Assembly (NCBI GenBank): GCA_963668245.2
Contig: OY764195.2
Location: forward strand, 186,001 to 250,000
From: Anoxybacterium sp963668245
Lineage (GTDB): Bacteria > Bacillota > Clostridia > Peptostreptococcales > Anaerovoracaceae
DNA: 64,000 nucleotides
Reading direction: 5' to 3'
How positions within the stretch are numbered: position 1 is the stretch's first letter; each line of letters starts with the position of its first letter. The notes under the pieces were generated by a model that saw only the letters and a program-made list of their open reading frames with translations, searched no databases and was not told the DNA's origin. Below, one piece after another: positions 1 to 9,252 of this stretch. Made by a program: the position numbers and the translations under genes.

Positions 1-344
1 ACAAAAGGTTTATGCCCTCTTCCCATGGAATATGCCTTTAAAAGTCGAGTTTTAATCTGAGTTCGAACTTTTAAATAGTTGCGACGCTCCTGCTTATCAT
101 CCGTTTTAATGATATTAAAATTCAACTGCGAAGAAGTAGACAAAGTAATCTGACCACTTATTACTACCACACCATCTTCTTGATATGCTACAACGTCTAC
201 AATCGATTGATGTGGTATTAACTCGAAGTCTTCTCCCATTGCAGTCACTCTCTCATCCATCGTATTGATGTTGGTTGAAGTAACCGTAATGTCTTCCTCC
301 GGATAGTAAATATCCATTTTTATATAGTTATTTTGATCTGCCAA
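1..344 (-). CDS. PilZ-domain (YcgR/MotI-like) protein, 3' part cut by window edge
   Basis: I translated this gene directly from the minus strand. About 114 codons are present and the C-terminus lies beyond base 1. The start is a TTG at 344, with AGGTG at 358-354 nine bases upstream. Residues 1-80 look like the N-terminal beta-barrel of YcgR-type flagellar brakes. A PilZ onset follows with RRNYLKVR at residues 87-94. The family binds cyclic-di-GMP through an RxxxR motif; here the second Arg appears to be Lys92. The gene sits 39 bases after the FapA-family gene in the same direction, at the end of the flagellar operon. A role as a c-di-GMP-responsive motility effector is inferred from family and location. 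Confidence 0.75.
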   Translation of the reverse strand, partial: MADQNNYIKMDIYYPEEDITVTSTNINTMDERVTAMGEDFELIPHQSIVDVVAYQEDGVVVISGQITLSTSSQLNFNIIKTDDKQERRNYLKVRTQIKTRLLKAYSMGRGHKPF

Positions 345-383
345 ACTGCCGATCACCTCTTTTCTGTAAGAAATTCAATCACC

Positions 384-1787
384 TTATAGTGTTCCTTGTA
401 TGATTTGACTCCCATCCCAGAAAATCCTGCAATGATCCAAATTATCTAATTCAAATCGGAATACCTCTTCTCCATAATGAATTCGTACACCTTGATACAA
501 TTTTTTCTTACAAAGAACAGCCCCATAATATTCCATCTTCCAATCTCTTTCGAGTTCGGTAATTCGATTGTTGATTTGATCAATTTTGTCTCTAACAACA
601 AGGATTTGCTTTTTCGTCAGGGACAATTGATTCATCACTTCATCCCCTCCACGCAAACGCGATTGGTTTAATTGTGCCACCTTTTCAATCAAGGATTCTA
701 AAACCTGATTCATATCATCCCTATTTTTTGATTCTTGATTGATTGCATCAGTATCCATAATCTTGGTACCAATCACCACAATTTTTGTAGCTCTACCATT
801 TTCAGAACCCACATCCTTTGCGGACAACTCTCCAAGAATATTTATTTCTCCACCGGCAATTAGTTCCTTGCTACCTGAAAGTTCAATGTTTCCAAGGCAA
901 GTCACTTTACTGTCGATGATGTAATCTGCATTGATGTTTCCGTCAACTTGAATATTGGCATCTTCAATATATTTACACTTTAAGTCGCCGCCAACTACGA
1001 CTAAATTTTGAGCACCTCCATTGATACCTTTCGAAATGTGTACATTTCCGCCAGCTTCAATTTTAGCATTTTCTACGACGCCTTTAATCACGATGTTCCC
1101 TCCTGCTTTTACAGAGTACCCATCGTTTACATCTCCTTCGATTGCCACATCACCACTGAATTTAATATTTCCAGTATGTTGACCAACACTATCATTGATT
1201 TTAAAGACTTCATTTACATCAATGGAATCTCTTACAAAACGAATCACTCCATCACAATCCGCAACTAGTTTTGTATCGTCTTCAATTAAATGTGTATTTT
1301 TCCCAATTGGTGCAGGAAGAGGTCTGCCAAATTTCGCAGGTAAAACGCCACCATAAATATTCATGCCATCAACACCTGCGGTTTCTTTTTTCAATTCTGC
1401 AAGCACGGCATCTTTTTTCACCACTTGAAAGTAATCTAAGTTTTTATAATCAATCGTTCCTTCTTCACTAAACTCAGGTAAATATTCCGCATCCTTTTTC
1501 ACATAATATGTTATTTCAGCATCTTCTCCATTGATTGGTTCAAGACCTCTAGCCATTTCAATTTTAATATTGTAAATTGGCCTAGTGGCCATCTTCTCAA
1601 CGGAAGCTTCTTTAATACCATAAGTGATACCCTCTGCATGCAAAGCATCCAGAAGCTGCTCTTTGGTAATTGGCTCTGGACTATCTGTATGTTTATTCAG
1701 TTTTACATAACCAGTCATTCCATCTTCACTTTTTATAATCTCAATGATGATATCCGGCATATTCTCAGAAGTTACTTCATGATCCAT
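384..1787 (-). CDS. FapA-family (DUF342) protein
   Basis: A protein of 467 residues. Residues about 210-330 contain a run of short GGN/GGD-type turns (for example GGNIVIKG, GGNVHISKG, GGDLKCK), typical of the DUF342 parallel beta-helix. A predicted coiled coil follows at about 365-425. The ATG at 1787 is preferred because GGAG (1797-1794) lies six bases upstream; an upstream in-frame TTG would overlap that site. FapA proteins are associated with polar flagellar localisation in Vibrio and with polymer or surface functions elsewhere. The role here is unknown. The gene lies downstream of the flgG genes and upstream of the PilZ gene, which suggests a motility-linked function. Confidence 0.8.
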   Translation of the reverse strand: MDHEVTSENMPDIIIEIIKSEDGMTGYVKLNKHTDSPEPITKEQLLDALHAEGITYGIKEASVEKMATRPIYNIKIEMARGLEPINGEDAEITYYVKKDAEYLPEFSEEGTIDYKNLDYFQVVKKDAVLAELKKETAGVDGMNIYGGVLPAKFGRPLPAPIGKNTHLIEDDTKLVADCDGVIRFVRDSIDVNEVFKINDSVGQHTGNIKFSGDVAIEGDVNDGYSVKAGGNIVIKGVVENAKIEAGGNVHISKGINGGAQNLVVVGGDLKCKYIEDANIQVDGNINADYIIDSKVTCLGNIELSGSKELIAGGEINILGELSAKDVGSENGRATKIVVIGTKIMDTDAINQESKNRDDMNQVLESLIEKVAQLNQSRLRGGDEVMNQLSLTKKQILVVRDKIDQINNRITELERDWKMEYYGAVLCKKKLYQGVRIHYGEEVFRFELDNLDHCRIFWDGSQIIQGTL

Positions 1788-1945
1788 ATCTTTCTCCAAT
1801 CTGATATCCGAGTATTATTCAGTCGTTTTATACTGCAATATCTAGCACCATCACGGGGACATTTTTACATAATTGTGAAAATATTTTTTATTTCATCATA
1901 ACACAATTTATAAGTCGTTAAAACTACAAATTTCCTATGTTTAAG

Positions 1946-2698
1946 CTACGACCGTAGTTGATTCACAACTTTCTCCATGTCATCAGCAGTCTGTACTACT
2001 TTTGAACCCAATGAAAACCCTTTTGATGCTTCAATCATGCGCACCAATTCTCTGGAAAGATCCACACCTGAAGCTTCCAGATATCCAGTTGCCATGCTTG
2101 GATTGGTGACAGATTCTGCTTCACCAGACATATCCGTAGCCAAATATTGATTGCCTCCAGCTAATTTAAGTCCGTACACATTTGGAAACCGAAATACACC
2201 AATACCCGAAGAATCAAATCCTCCCGTTGTAGTTGCATTTCCAGCAGTATCAATTGTAGTGGTTTTCGTTTTCACTTCAATTCTTTCACCGTCTGCACTG
2301 AGCACAAAATTCCCTGCTTGATTTACAACGTATGCAGTCGATCCATCATTGTATACCTCAAAGGCACCATCCCGCGTATACGAAATTGTTCCGTCATCTT
2401 TATTTTCAATCGCAAAAAATCCATCATCCTGGGTGATTGCACAATCCATCTCAAGTCCAGTTTGCTGTAAGCTCCCTTGCGTGTAATCAATGCCTGTTTT
2501 TTCAACTTTCACGCCGTTTCCATTTTGAATCTCGGAGCCATCGCCACCATCAACACTTTGATAAAGTAACGCGGAAAAAGCAACTGTCTGAGGTTTAAAA
2601 GCCGTCGTATTAACATTTGCAATATTATTTGCTATGGTATTTAGATACGTCTGCTGGCTCACCATAGACGAAACACCAGAATAAAATCCTCTAATCAT
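1946..2698 (-). CDS. flgG: Flagellar basal-body rod protein FlgG
   Basis: A 250-residue rod/hook family protein. The N-terminal rod signature NTIANNIANVNTTAFK is at about residues 20-35, and the C-terminal helix has SGVDLSRELVRMIEASKGF. These two ends form the coiled-coil domain that packs the distal rod. AAAGGAG lies upstream of the ATG at 2698. It is the second of two flgG-like genes directly after fliA, the arrangement seen in clostridial flagellar loci. A spacer of about 150 bases separates it from the FapA-family gene. Which paralogue is the true distal-rod FlgG cannot be settled from sequence alone. Confidence 0.9.
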   Translation of the reverse strand: MIRGFYSGVSSMVSQQTYLNTIANNIANVNTTAFKPQTVAFSALLYQSVDGGDGSEIQNGNGVKVEKTGIDYTQGSLQQTGLEMDCAITQDDGFFAIENKDDGTISYTRDGAFEVYNDGSTAYVVNQAGNFVLSADGERIEVKTKTTTIDTAGNATTTGGFDSSGIGVFRFPNVYGLKLAGGNQYLATDMSGEAESVTNPSMATGYLEASGVDLSRELVRMIEASKGFSLGSKVVQTADDMEKVVNQLRS

Positions 2699-2729
2699 GA
2701 TTTTCTCCTTTCTATGACTAACTTAGAGG

Positions 2730-3494
2730 TTAGCCAATTTTTCCAACTTGGTTTACAGTAAGTTGATTTACACTATCATATATTTTTAAAATCTGCGCAC
2801 AGGAATTATATTGGTTCTGCCTTGCAATGAGCTTACTCATTTCCTGAGAAAGATCAATATTTGACTTTTCAATATACCCTTGCATTACTTGATAATCAGC
2901 AGTTTCTGCCATGTCGTAAGTCCCGTCTGTCCCGATTTTAAACACGCCTGTACCCACGCTGGTCAAAGTGGTATCTTCTGCTGGTTTTGCTATAAAGAGT
3001 TGATCAACTTCTTCTCCATCAACAGAAATCGCGCCTGTAGAGCTTACTGTAAAATTACTGCTGTCCAAACTAATCGTAGACTCTCCGTCATTTAATACTT
3101 TCCCAACACCCGGTAAGAATAATTCTCCATCACTATCCATTTCGAACTGTCCATTTCTTGTAAGAACAGTTCCTAAAGTATCACTTTCCACAACAAAGAA
3201 CCCCTCTCCCATGATGGCCATGTCCACTGTTCGTCTTGTATTGTCATACCCTCCTTGGGTAAAATCTGTATAGTCTTCACTGTTGACGGTAATAAAGGAT
3301 CCCTTCCCAATATTCTTTTCAGAAACTCCAGGAATAGAACTGATTCTAGAAACCAGATGTTCTCCAAAACTAGAATCTGCTGTATATTGTGCCTTATATC
3401 CAGCTGTTGTCACATTGGCAATATTATTTGATATGGTATTAATTGTCCTCTGCTGACTCATCAAACCTGCTGCTGCAGAATAAAATCCTCTCAT
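2730..3494 (-). CDS. flgG1: Flagellar rod protein, FlgG/FlgF-like (first of two copies)
   Basis: A protein of 254 residues with the rod-family N-terminus MRGFYSAAAGLMSQQ and NTISNNIANVTTAGYK, and a C-terminal SNIDLSQEMSKLIARQNQYN helix. The start chosen is the ATG at 3494, because AAAGGAGGT lies just upstream. A GTG at 3512 is in frame but falls before that ribosome site. It belongs to the proximal or distal rod of the flagellum and probably fills the FlgF role that is otherwise missing here. It is transcribed after fliA, with a 34-base gap. Confidence 0.87.
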   Translation of the reverse strand: MRGFYSAAAGLMSQQRTINTISNNIANVTTAGYKAQYTADSSFGEHLVSRISSIPGVSEKNIGKGSFITVNSEDYTDFTQGGYDNTRRTVDMAIMGEGFFVVESDTLGTVLTRNGQFEMDSDGELFLPGVGKVLNDGESTISLDSSNFTVSSTGAISVDGEEVDQLFIAKPAEDTTLTSVGTGVFKIGTDGTYDMAETADYQVMQGYIEKSNIDLSQEMSKLIARQNQYNSCAQILKIYDSVNQLTVNQVGKIG

Positions 3495-3528
3495 ATCGCG
3501 ACCTCCTTTCACGAACCATCGATTCGTT

Positions 3529-4296
3529 TTAATAATGGCTCAACTTATTTTTCATTTTTATAATCGCTGCTGAATGAATTTGAGAAACTCTGGATTCTGT
3601 AATATCCAAAACTTCTGCAATTTCTTTTAGCTTTAAATTCTCGTAGTAATAAAGAGATACCACCAGGCGCTCTTTTTCATTTAGATGATCAATTGCTTCC
3701 ATTAATTTTTCTTTCAATTCGTCATAGAGAAGCCCAGACTCAGGAGACTCTTTATCACTGTCATTGACCACCAAGGGGGACGCAACCATCATTTTTTCGT
3801 TGATGGCTTCTTCATAAGATAGAATAATCGCGTTGTGCCTTTGCTGAAGTATTTTTTCCAAATGAATCAGGTTGATTCCCATCTTGTCAGCCATCTCCTG
3901 TTTTGATGGTTCATATCCGTTTTCAGCGTAGCATGCGTTATACACCTCATCCAGTTCTTTTGCCAAGTTTCTTTGATTTCTAGGAACCCAATCTTGCTTT
4001 CGCATAAAATCAATAATAGATCCTTTTATTTTCAAGGAAGCAAACGTTTCAAATTTATTGCCCATATTTGGATCGAATTTTTCAACCGCATCAATTAAGG
4101 CAATAATCCCTTGATTCACCATGTCATCCAGTTGTCCGAAATTGCTGTAACTTCCTTTGAATCTGAGAACAATTTTTTTAACAAGGTTGATATATTGTAA
4201 CACGATTTCATTTCTTGCTTCAATGCTTTTGTTTACTTGATAATCCTTCCACTGCTTCTGCAATTTCTCTTCATCAACGACTTCAGCCAAGTTCAT
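3529..4296 (-). CDS. fliA: Flagellar sigma factor sigma-28 (FliA/SigD)
   Basis: A protein of 255 residues. Region 2 is at about 30-110 (NLVKKIVLRFKGSY, DDMVNQGIIALIDAVEKFDP, FETFASLKIKGSIIDFMRKQDW), region 3 follows with VPRNQRNLAKEL, and region 4 is at the C-terminus (LNEKERLVVSLYYYENLKLKEIAEVLDITESRVSQIH, quoted from separate segments of the domain). It directs RNA polymerase to late flagellar and chemotaxis promoters; matching TAAA-N15-GCCGATAA sites are upstream of flgM, fliC, fliD and cheA in this window. The ATG at 4296 follows AGAGGTGAGGTT. FlgM, encoded near 25.4 kb, should be its anti-sigma factor. It follows flhA directly, with no flhF or flhG between them. Confidence 0.95.
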   Translation of the reverse strand: MNLAEVVDEEKLQKQWKDYQVNKSIEARNEIVLQYINLVKKIVLRFKGSYSNFGQLDDMVNQGIIALIDAVEKFDPNMGNKFETFASLKIKGSIIDFMRKQDWVPRNQRNLAKELDEVYNACYAENGYEPSKQEMADKMGINLIHLEKILQQRHNAIILSYEEAINEKMMVASPLVVNDSDKESPESGLLYDELKEKLMEAIDHLNEKERLVVSLYYYENLKLKEIAEVLDITESRVSQIHSAAIIKMKNKLSHY

Positions 4297-4334
4297 AACC
4301 TCACCTCTTTTCAAGGGAATTCATCGGGGTAAAA

Positions 4335-6395
4335 CTACTCTTTAATCTGAATAACCCCAATCGCTTGTATTTGAATATTTGTTTCAATTTCATTGAAGGA
4401 TAGCACCGTTAAATTCGGTAAAAATTGATCAATCAACCTTTTAAAATAAATCCTTACGATTGGGGATGTCAAGATAATAGGTTGGTGAATTAATTCTTTA
4501 AATTTATCAATTTGTTCCGATACTCCTTCTACAATTTTTTGAACCACAAGAGGTTCTATTGCCAAATAAGTGCCATGTTCGCTTTTCTTTGCAGAATTGA
4601 GAATTGTGTTCTCAATGGCTTGATCCAATGATATCACTTTTATACTATTACCATCTGTGTACTTTCTTGTAATCGTGCGTTTTAGTTTTTGTCTTACATA
4701 TTCGGTCAACATATCGGTATCCTTGATGGCTACTCCTTGATCCCCTACTGTTTCAAGGATACTTTCCATATCACGGATCGGGATACCTTCCTTCAATAGA
4801 TTCATCAATATCTTCTGTAAATCAGAAACGCTAATCACATTTGGGATTACATCATCCACAATTGCTTGATTTGATTTAGATACATTTTGAAGTAAGATAT
4901 TAATATCCTGTCTGCCTACAAGTTCGTGAATATGTCTTTTGATTACTTCAGACATATGTGTGACAATAACTGAAAGAGAATCAATCACCGTATAGCCATA
5001 TACTTCTGCCATTTCTCTTTCACTTTCTGTAATCCACTTTCCTGGTATTTCGTAAGCCGGTTCAATGGTATCAATCCCTTCAATTTCTCCCGTACTATTA
5101 CCTGGATTCAGTGCCAAATAATAGTCAACCAGCACTTCTCCTCTTGCCACTTCTTCGCCTTTGATTTTAATCAAATATTGATTTGGATTGATTAACCCAT
5201 TATCTCGTAATCGAACAGTTGGGATTACCACACCCATCTCAACTGCAAACTGCTTTCGAAAAATAACAATTCTATCGATAAAGCCTCCACCGCTTCGTTC
5301 ATCAACTAGTGGCAAAAGGGAATATCCAAACTCCATTTCGATAGGTTCTACGCCAAGTAAGCTATATACATTATCTATATTTCTATAGTACGTTGCTTCA
5401 TTGGACTCCTCTTCTACCATTTCTTGCATTTCTTGGACTTCATCTACCACAACTTTTTTCGCAGAAGACCTCATCAGGCTGATTGCAAGACCGATTAGCA
5501 AGAGTGCGAGTACCGCAATCTGAAAAATTGGAGCACCTGGGATAAAGCACATTAGTAAAACAACTAGTCCAGATATCAATAAGACTTTTGGCTGGGACAA
5601 AAACTGGTTCTTTACATCTTCATTCAGATTACCTTCGGATGCGGCTCTCGTTACAATCATTCCCGTCGCCGTGGAAATCATAAGTGCTGGAATCTGACTA
5701 ACAAGACCATCCCCAACAGTAGCGATGGAATATACTGATAGTACTTGTGAAAAATTCATCCCACCTTGAATCATTCCTATGATAGTACCTGCAATCAGGT
5801 TGACCATTGCAATGATAATGGATGCAATCGCATCGCCTTTTACAAGCTTAGTGGCTCCATCCATAGCGCCGAAAAATTCTGATTCTCTCTGGATTGTTTT
5901 TCTTCTTTCTCTGGCTTCTTGCTCTGTTATCAATCCAGAACTTAGATCGGCATCAATTGCCATCTGTTTTCCTGGCATCGCATCTAATGTAAATCTTGCA
6001 GATACTTCTGCAATTCTTTCCGCACCTTTGGTTATAACTACAAACTGTACGATGATGATAATGATAAATACGATAAAACCTACGATGGCATTTCCTTGAA
6101 GTACAAAAGTTCCGAAGGTTGCAATCACTTGACCTGCTGATCCTCCGTCGGAAAGAATCAATCTAGTCGATGAAATATTCAGTGCCAACCGTAACAAAGT
6201 AGTAATCAGAAGGAGGGATGGGAAAATTGAAAATTCAAGTGGCCCTCCAATAAACATCGTTGTTAGCAGTATCATAAGAGATATTGAGATACTGATGATA
6301 AACATAAAATCCAGAAAAAAGGGTGGTAGTGGGATAATAATCAATGCCACTATCAGCACAACAAATATTACCACTACATTTTTTAACAATCTCAT
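4335..6395 (-). CDS. flhA: Flagellar type III export gate protein FlhA
   Basis: A 686-residue membrane protein of normal family length. The first 300 or so residues hold the hydrophobic export-channel helices. The cytoplasmic loop has the conserved RFTLDAMPGKQMAIDADL segment. The C-terminal half is the soluble docking domain for substrates and chaperones. It forms the nonameric ring of the export gate and uses the proton motive force. Its ATG overlaps the flhB stop in an ATGA arrangement at 6392-6395, indicating translational coupling. The next gene is fliA rather than the usual flhF. Confidence 0.96.
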   Translation of the reverse strand: MRLLKNVVVIFVVLIVALIIIPLPPFFLDFMFIISISISLMILLTTMFIGGPLEFSIFPSLLLITTLLRLALNISSTRLILSDGGSAGQVIATFGTFVLQGNAIVGFIVFIIIIIVQFVVITKGAERIAEVSARFTLDAMPGKQMAIDADLSSGLITEQEARERRKTIQRESEFFGAMDGATKLVKGDAIASIIIAMVNLIAGTIIGMIQGGMNFSQVLSVYSIATVGDGLVSQIPALMISTATGMIVTRAASEGNLNEDVKNQFLSQPKVLLISGLVVLLMCFIPGAPIFQIAVLALLLIGLAISLMRSSAKKVVVDEVQEMQEMVEEESNEATYYRNIDNVYSLLGVEPIEMEFGYSLLPLVDERSGGGFIDRIVIFRKQFAVEMGVVIPTVRLRDNGLINPNQYLIKIKGEEVARGEVLVDYYLALNPGNSTGEIEGIDTIEPAYEIPGKWITESEREMAEVYGYTVIDSLSVIVTHMSEVIKRHIHELVGRQDINILLQNVSKSNQAIVDDVIPNVISVSDLQKILMNLLKEGIPIRDMESILETVGDQGVAIKDTDMLTEYVRQKLKRTITRKYTDGNSIKVISLDQAIENTILNSAKKSEHGTYLAIEPLVVQKIVEGVSEQIDKFKELIHQPIILTSPIVRIYFKRLIDQFLPNLTVLSFNEIETNIQIQAIGVIQIKE

Positions 6396-7462
6396 AATAT
6401 TTTCTTACCTTTTTCCTTATTACTATATACCCACGCTAAGAGCTCTGCTACCGCTTGAAATAATTCTGGTGGAATATAATTATTAACCTCAACCATCTCA
6501 TACAAGCTTCTCGCCAGCGGTCTATTCTCTTTGATCAATATTTGATGTTTCATTCCTACATCAATAATCCTTTTTGCCATGAGATCCTGCCCTTTTGCTA
6601 CTACAATTGGTGCTTGATCCTGGTTGATATCATATTTTAGTGCAACAGCAAAGTGAGTTGGGTTTCTTACGATAACATCTGCTGTTGGAACCTGTTGAAT
6701 CATTCGATTTAAACTTAATCTTCGTTGTTTTTCTCTAATCTTTCCCTTAATAAATGGATCTCCTTCGGTCTGTTTATATTCGTCTTTTATTTCTTGCTTA
6801 GTCATTTTCAGTTTCTTTTCATAATCATACTTCTGATATGAAAAGTCCAAAACAGCAACAGCAACAAAAATCAGACATATTTTATAGACCATAGAAAGGA
6901 TTCGATCCATCATGAACTGTAGGTTGTTATCAAGGCTAGTATTGAGCATGTCTGGTGCCACAATCAGCAAATCTTTCATGCTTGTATAAATAATCCATAT
7001 AATGACACCAACCTTTATCAACGACTTGGTCAGTTCTACCAATGATCTCAGTGATAAAATCCTTTTAAATCCCTGAATTATACTGATTCGATGATATTTA
7101 AACTTCAGCAATTCAGGTGCCACTAAAAATCCTGTTTGCGATCCACTCATAATAATTGCAACCAATGAAAGAGTAATCATAATTGGAATGGCCGAAAGAA
7201 AAAATACAAGTGCAGACTCTCTAAAGAGCTGCATGGATGTGATAATTGTCAATTCATGCAAGTCTTTGATTCTTGTTAAATCCATCAGATATGCATTTTT
7301 TAATTGAGAGAAAATAAATCCTCCAAGTTTGCTGATTAAGACGAATCCAACCACAAGAGTCACTACATTGACAACATCTTTGCTTTGAAAGGCATTACCT
7401 TTTTTTCGTTCGTCCCGCTTTTTTTTGGGGGTCGCTTTTTCTGTTTTATTTGACTCTGCCAA
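6392..7462 (-). CDS. flhB: Flagellar export switch protein FlhB
   Basis: A protein of 356 residues with a Lys-rich N-terminus, four hydrophobic helices in the first 210 or so residues, and a cytoplasmic domain containing the self-cleavage motif NPTH (about residue 265, in VRNPTHFAVALKYD). Cleavage there switches the export apparatus from rod/hook to filament substrates together with FliK. It starts with a TTG at 7462, six bases after a G-rich run. It lies between fliR and flhA as in most Bacillota. A stand-alone homologue of its C-terminal domain is encoded at 31880-32185. Confidence 0.95.
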   Translation of the reverse strand: MAESNKTEKATPKKKRDERKKGNAFQSKDVVNVVTLVVGFVLISKLGGFIFSQLKNAYLMDLTRIKDLHELTIITSMQLFRESALVFFLSAIPIMITLSLVAIIMSGSQTGFLVAPELLKFKYHRISIIQGFKRILSLRSLVELTKSLIKVGVIIWIIYTSMKDLLIVAPDMLNTSLDNNLQFMMDRILSMVYKICLIFVAVAVLDFSYQKYDYEKKLKMTKQEIKDEYKQTEGDPFIKGKIREKQRRLSLNRMIQQVPTADVIVRNPTHFAVALKYDINQDQAPIVVAKGQDLMAKRIIDVGMKHQILIKENRPLARSLYEMVEVNNYIPPELFQAVAELLAWVYSNKEKGKKIL

Positions 7463-7492
7463 CAGTATCCCCCCCGTCTATTTTTAATCAAG

Positions 7493-8263
7493 CTAAAGCA
7501 CTAAGTAGCTTAATGCCAGCCCAAGTTTTTCCAACATGATCGTATTCAATTTATTTAAGAAAACTGCTAAAATCGGAATAATCGTAATAACCACAACCAT
7601 TCCAACCATTACCTTTAATTGGAGATTCACTACAAACACATTGATATTCGGCACAACTTTCATTAAGATCCCCACCGCAACTTCAACAAGAATTTCCATC
7701 ACTAGAATTGGTAACGAAAGTTGCACTGCATAAACAAGGATGTTACCAAATAGTTCAATAAAATAAACCGCTATTTTACTGCTCACACCCTGTAATCCAA
7801 TGGGAACCACCATATAAGATTTTGAAGCAATCCCAATTAGCGTCAGATGACTATTCGTAACAAAAAATATCATTGTGTATAAAATAGTAATTAGGTTTCC
7901 TGTTACAGATATATTTGAGTTTGTCGACGGATCATACATCTGCGCCATGCTGAATCCCATTTGTAAGTCCATCAATTCTCCGCCTACATGAAAGACTGCT
8001 AAAAAAAGATTCATCACAAAGCCCAATGAGTAGCCAACTGCAAATTCTTTGACCAATGAAAGCATTAAATCGAAGGTCGTATAATCTGCCACAAAAAACT
8101 GTGTCAACGATGGGCTGATATTCAGCGCAATTCCAAGAGACAATCCAACCTTTACCATTGAAGGTATGCTAGTTCTACCAAAAATCGGGTTGAAAAAAAT
8201 AACCCCTGCCATTCTGCAACTAACGAAAAGAAAAATATAGAAAGTATTTAAATTACTTAACAC
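7493..8263 (-). CDS. fliR: Flagellar export apparatus protein FliR
   Basis: A 256-residue, strongly hydrophobic protein with about six membrane segments. The core segments match FliR, including GRTSIPSMVKVGLSLGIA near the N-terminus and VGYSLGFVMNLFLAVFHVGGELMDLQMGF, quoted in part, in the middle. It assembles with FliP and FliQ into the helical export gate in the membrane. The GTG start at 8263 is supported by AGGTG seven bases upstream. It lies in the conserved fliO-P-Q-R-flhB order. Confidence 0.94.
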   Translation of the reverse strand: MLSNLNTFYIFLFVSCRMAGVIFFNPIFGRTSIPSMVKVGLSLGIALNISPSLTQFFVADYTTFDLMLSLVKEFAVGYSLGFVMNLFLAVFHVGGELMDLQMGFSMAQMYDPSTNSNISVTGNLITILYTMIFFVTNSHLTLIGIASKSYMVVPIGLQGVSSKIAVYFIELFGNILVYAVQLSLPILVMEILVEVAVGILMKVVPNINVFVVNLQLKVMVGMVVVITIIPILAVFLNKLNTIMLEKLGLALSYLVL

Positions 8264-8306
8264 TCTTTGTCACCTGTTACTGGATGATTACACCATTTTC
8301 ACCAAA

Positions 8307-8573
8307 TTATATTGCTTGCGCAATAAAAGCAAAAATACGATTCACCAAATCAACCATTTGCTGCATCATCCAACCTCCAAATACAATCATAACCACAGCA
8401 ATCGCAACAAGTTTTGGCACAAAGGTCATGGTCTGCTCATTGATTGAAGTGGCGGCCTGTATAATAGAAATTACAAGCCCTACCACAATACTCACCAAAA
8501 GAATTGGGGCCACAACTTTAAAACCTGTTAAAATTGCATCTCTGAATAACTCAGAAAGTTGCATCATATCCAT
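8307..8573 (-). CDS. fliQ: Flagellar export apparatus protein FliQ
   Basis: A small 88-residue protein with two hydrophobic hairpin helices and the FliQ-typical LLVSIVVGLVISIIQAAT stretch followed by QTMTFVPKL. FliQ subunits wrap the FliP-FliR core of the export gate. A clear GGAGGAG lies six bases before the ATG. The position between fliP and fliR supports the call. Confidence 0.95.
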   Translation of the reverse strand: MDMMQLSELFRDAILTGFKVVAPILLVSIVVGLVISIIQAATSINEQTMTFVPKLVAIAVVMIVFGGWMMQQMVDLVNRIFAFIAQAI

Positions 8574-8595
8574 AAAAGCACTCCTCCCGTCCCCG

Positions 8596-9249
8596 TCAGT
8601 TGTATGTCATTACTATTGTCTTAATCAAAAGACCCCAGCCATCAACTACGACAAAAAGCAATACTTTAAAGGGTAATGAAATTGTAATAGGAGGCAACAT
8701 TATCATTCCCATGGACATCAATGTACTAGATACAATCATATCGATGATCAAAAACGGAATGTACAATAAAAATCCAATTAGAAATGCCCTTTTTAATTCG
8801 CTAGTTATAAAAGAAGGGACAACAATATGCATCGGCAAATCTTGAGGTTCAGCCGCCTGATACGCTTCATCACCAGACAGATTTACAAATAAGTCAACCT
8901 CTTGCGTGGTGGTCTGCTTTAGCATAAACTCTTTGATTGGTTCTGATGCACGATCCAAAAATTCTTCTGTCCCAATTTGTCCATTATTGTACGGCTGAAA
9001 TGCCGTTGTGTTGACATCACTAAGAACTGGTTGCATAATAAAAAAAGTGACGAAGAGCGCAAGCCCTACCAATACTTGATTTGGTGGTGTCTGCTGAAGA
9101 CCAAGTGCACTTCTTAAAAAAGAGAACACGATGATAATTCTTGTAAAACAGGTCATCATCAATAATAAAAATGGAGCCACACCAATCATAGTTAGTACAA
9201 TAATCATTTTTACTACATCAGAGTTTTGTCCGTTAATTACAAATTCCAT
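8596..9249 (-). CDS. fliP: Flagellar export apparatus protein FliP
   Basis: A 217-residue membrane protein with the family signatures FTRIIIVFSFLRSALGLQQTPPNQ near the N-terminus (quoted in part from about residues 35-60) and a C-terminal MGMIMLPPITISLPFKVLLFV segment. It forms the pentameric core of the flagellar protein export channel. There is no long cleavable signal peptide, unlike enterobacterial FliP; the length fits the shorter Gram-positive form. Only three bases separate it from fliO. Confidence 0.95.
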   Translation of the reverse strand: MEFVINGQNSDVVKMIIVLTMIGVAPFLLLMMTCFTRIIIVFSFLRSALGLQQTPPNQVLVGLALFVTFFIMQPVLSDVNTTAFQPYNNGQIGTEEFLDRASEPIKEFMLKQTTTQEVDLFVNLSGDEAYQAAEPQDLPMHIVVPSFITSELKRAFLIGFLLYIPFLIIDMIVSSTLMSMGMIMLPPITISLPFKVLLFVVVDGWGLLIKTIVMTYN

Positions 9250-9252
9250 AGG

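Noticed and set aside
1804..1830. Sigma-28-like promoter (TAAA-N15-TCGGATAT) before the FapA-family gene
   Set aside because: The -10 matches only five of eight, and the start site would fall on the ribosome binding site.
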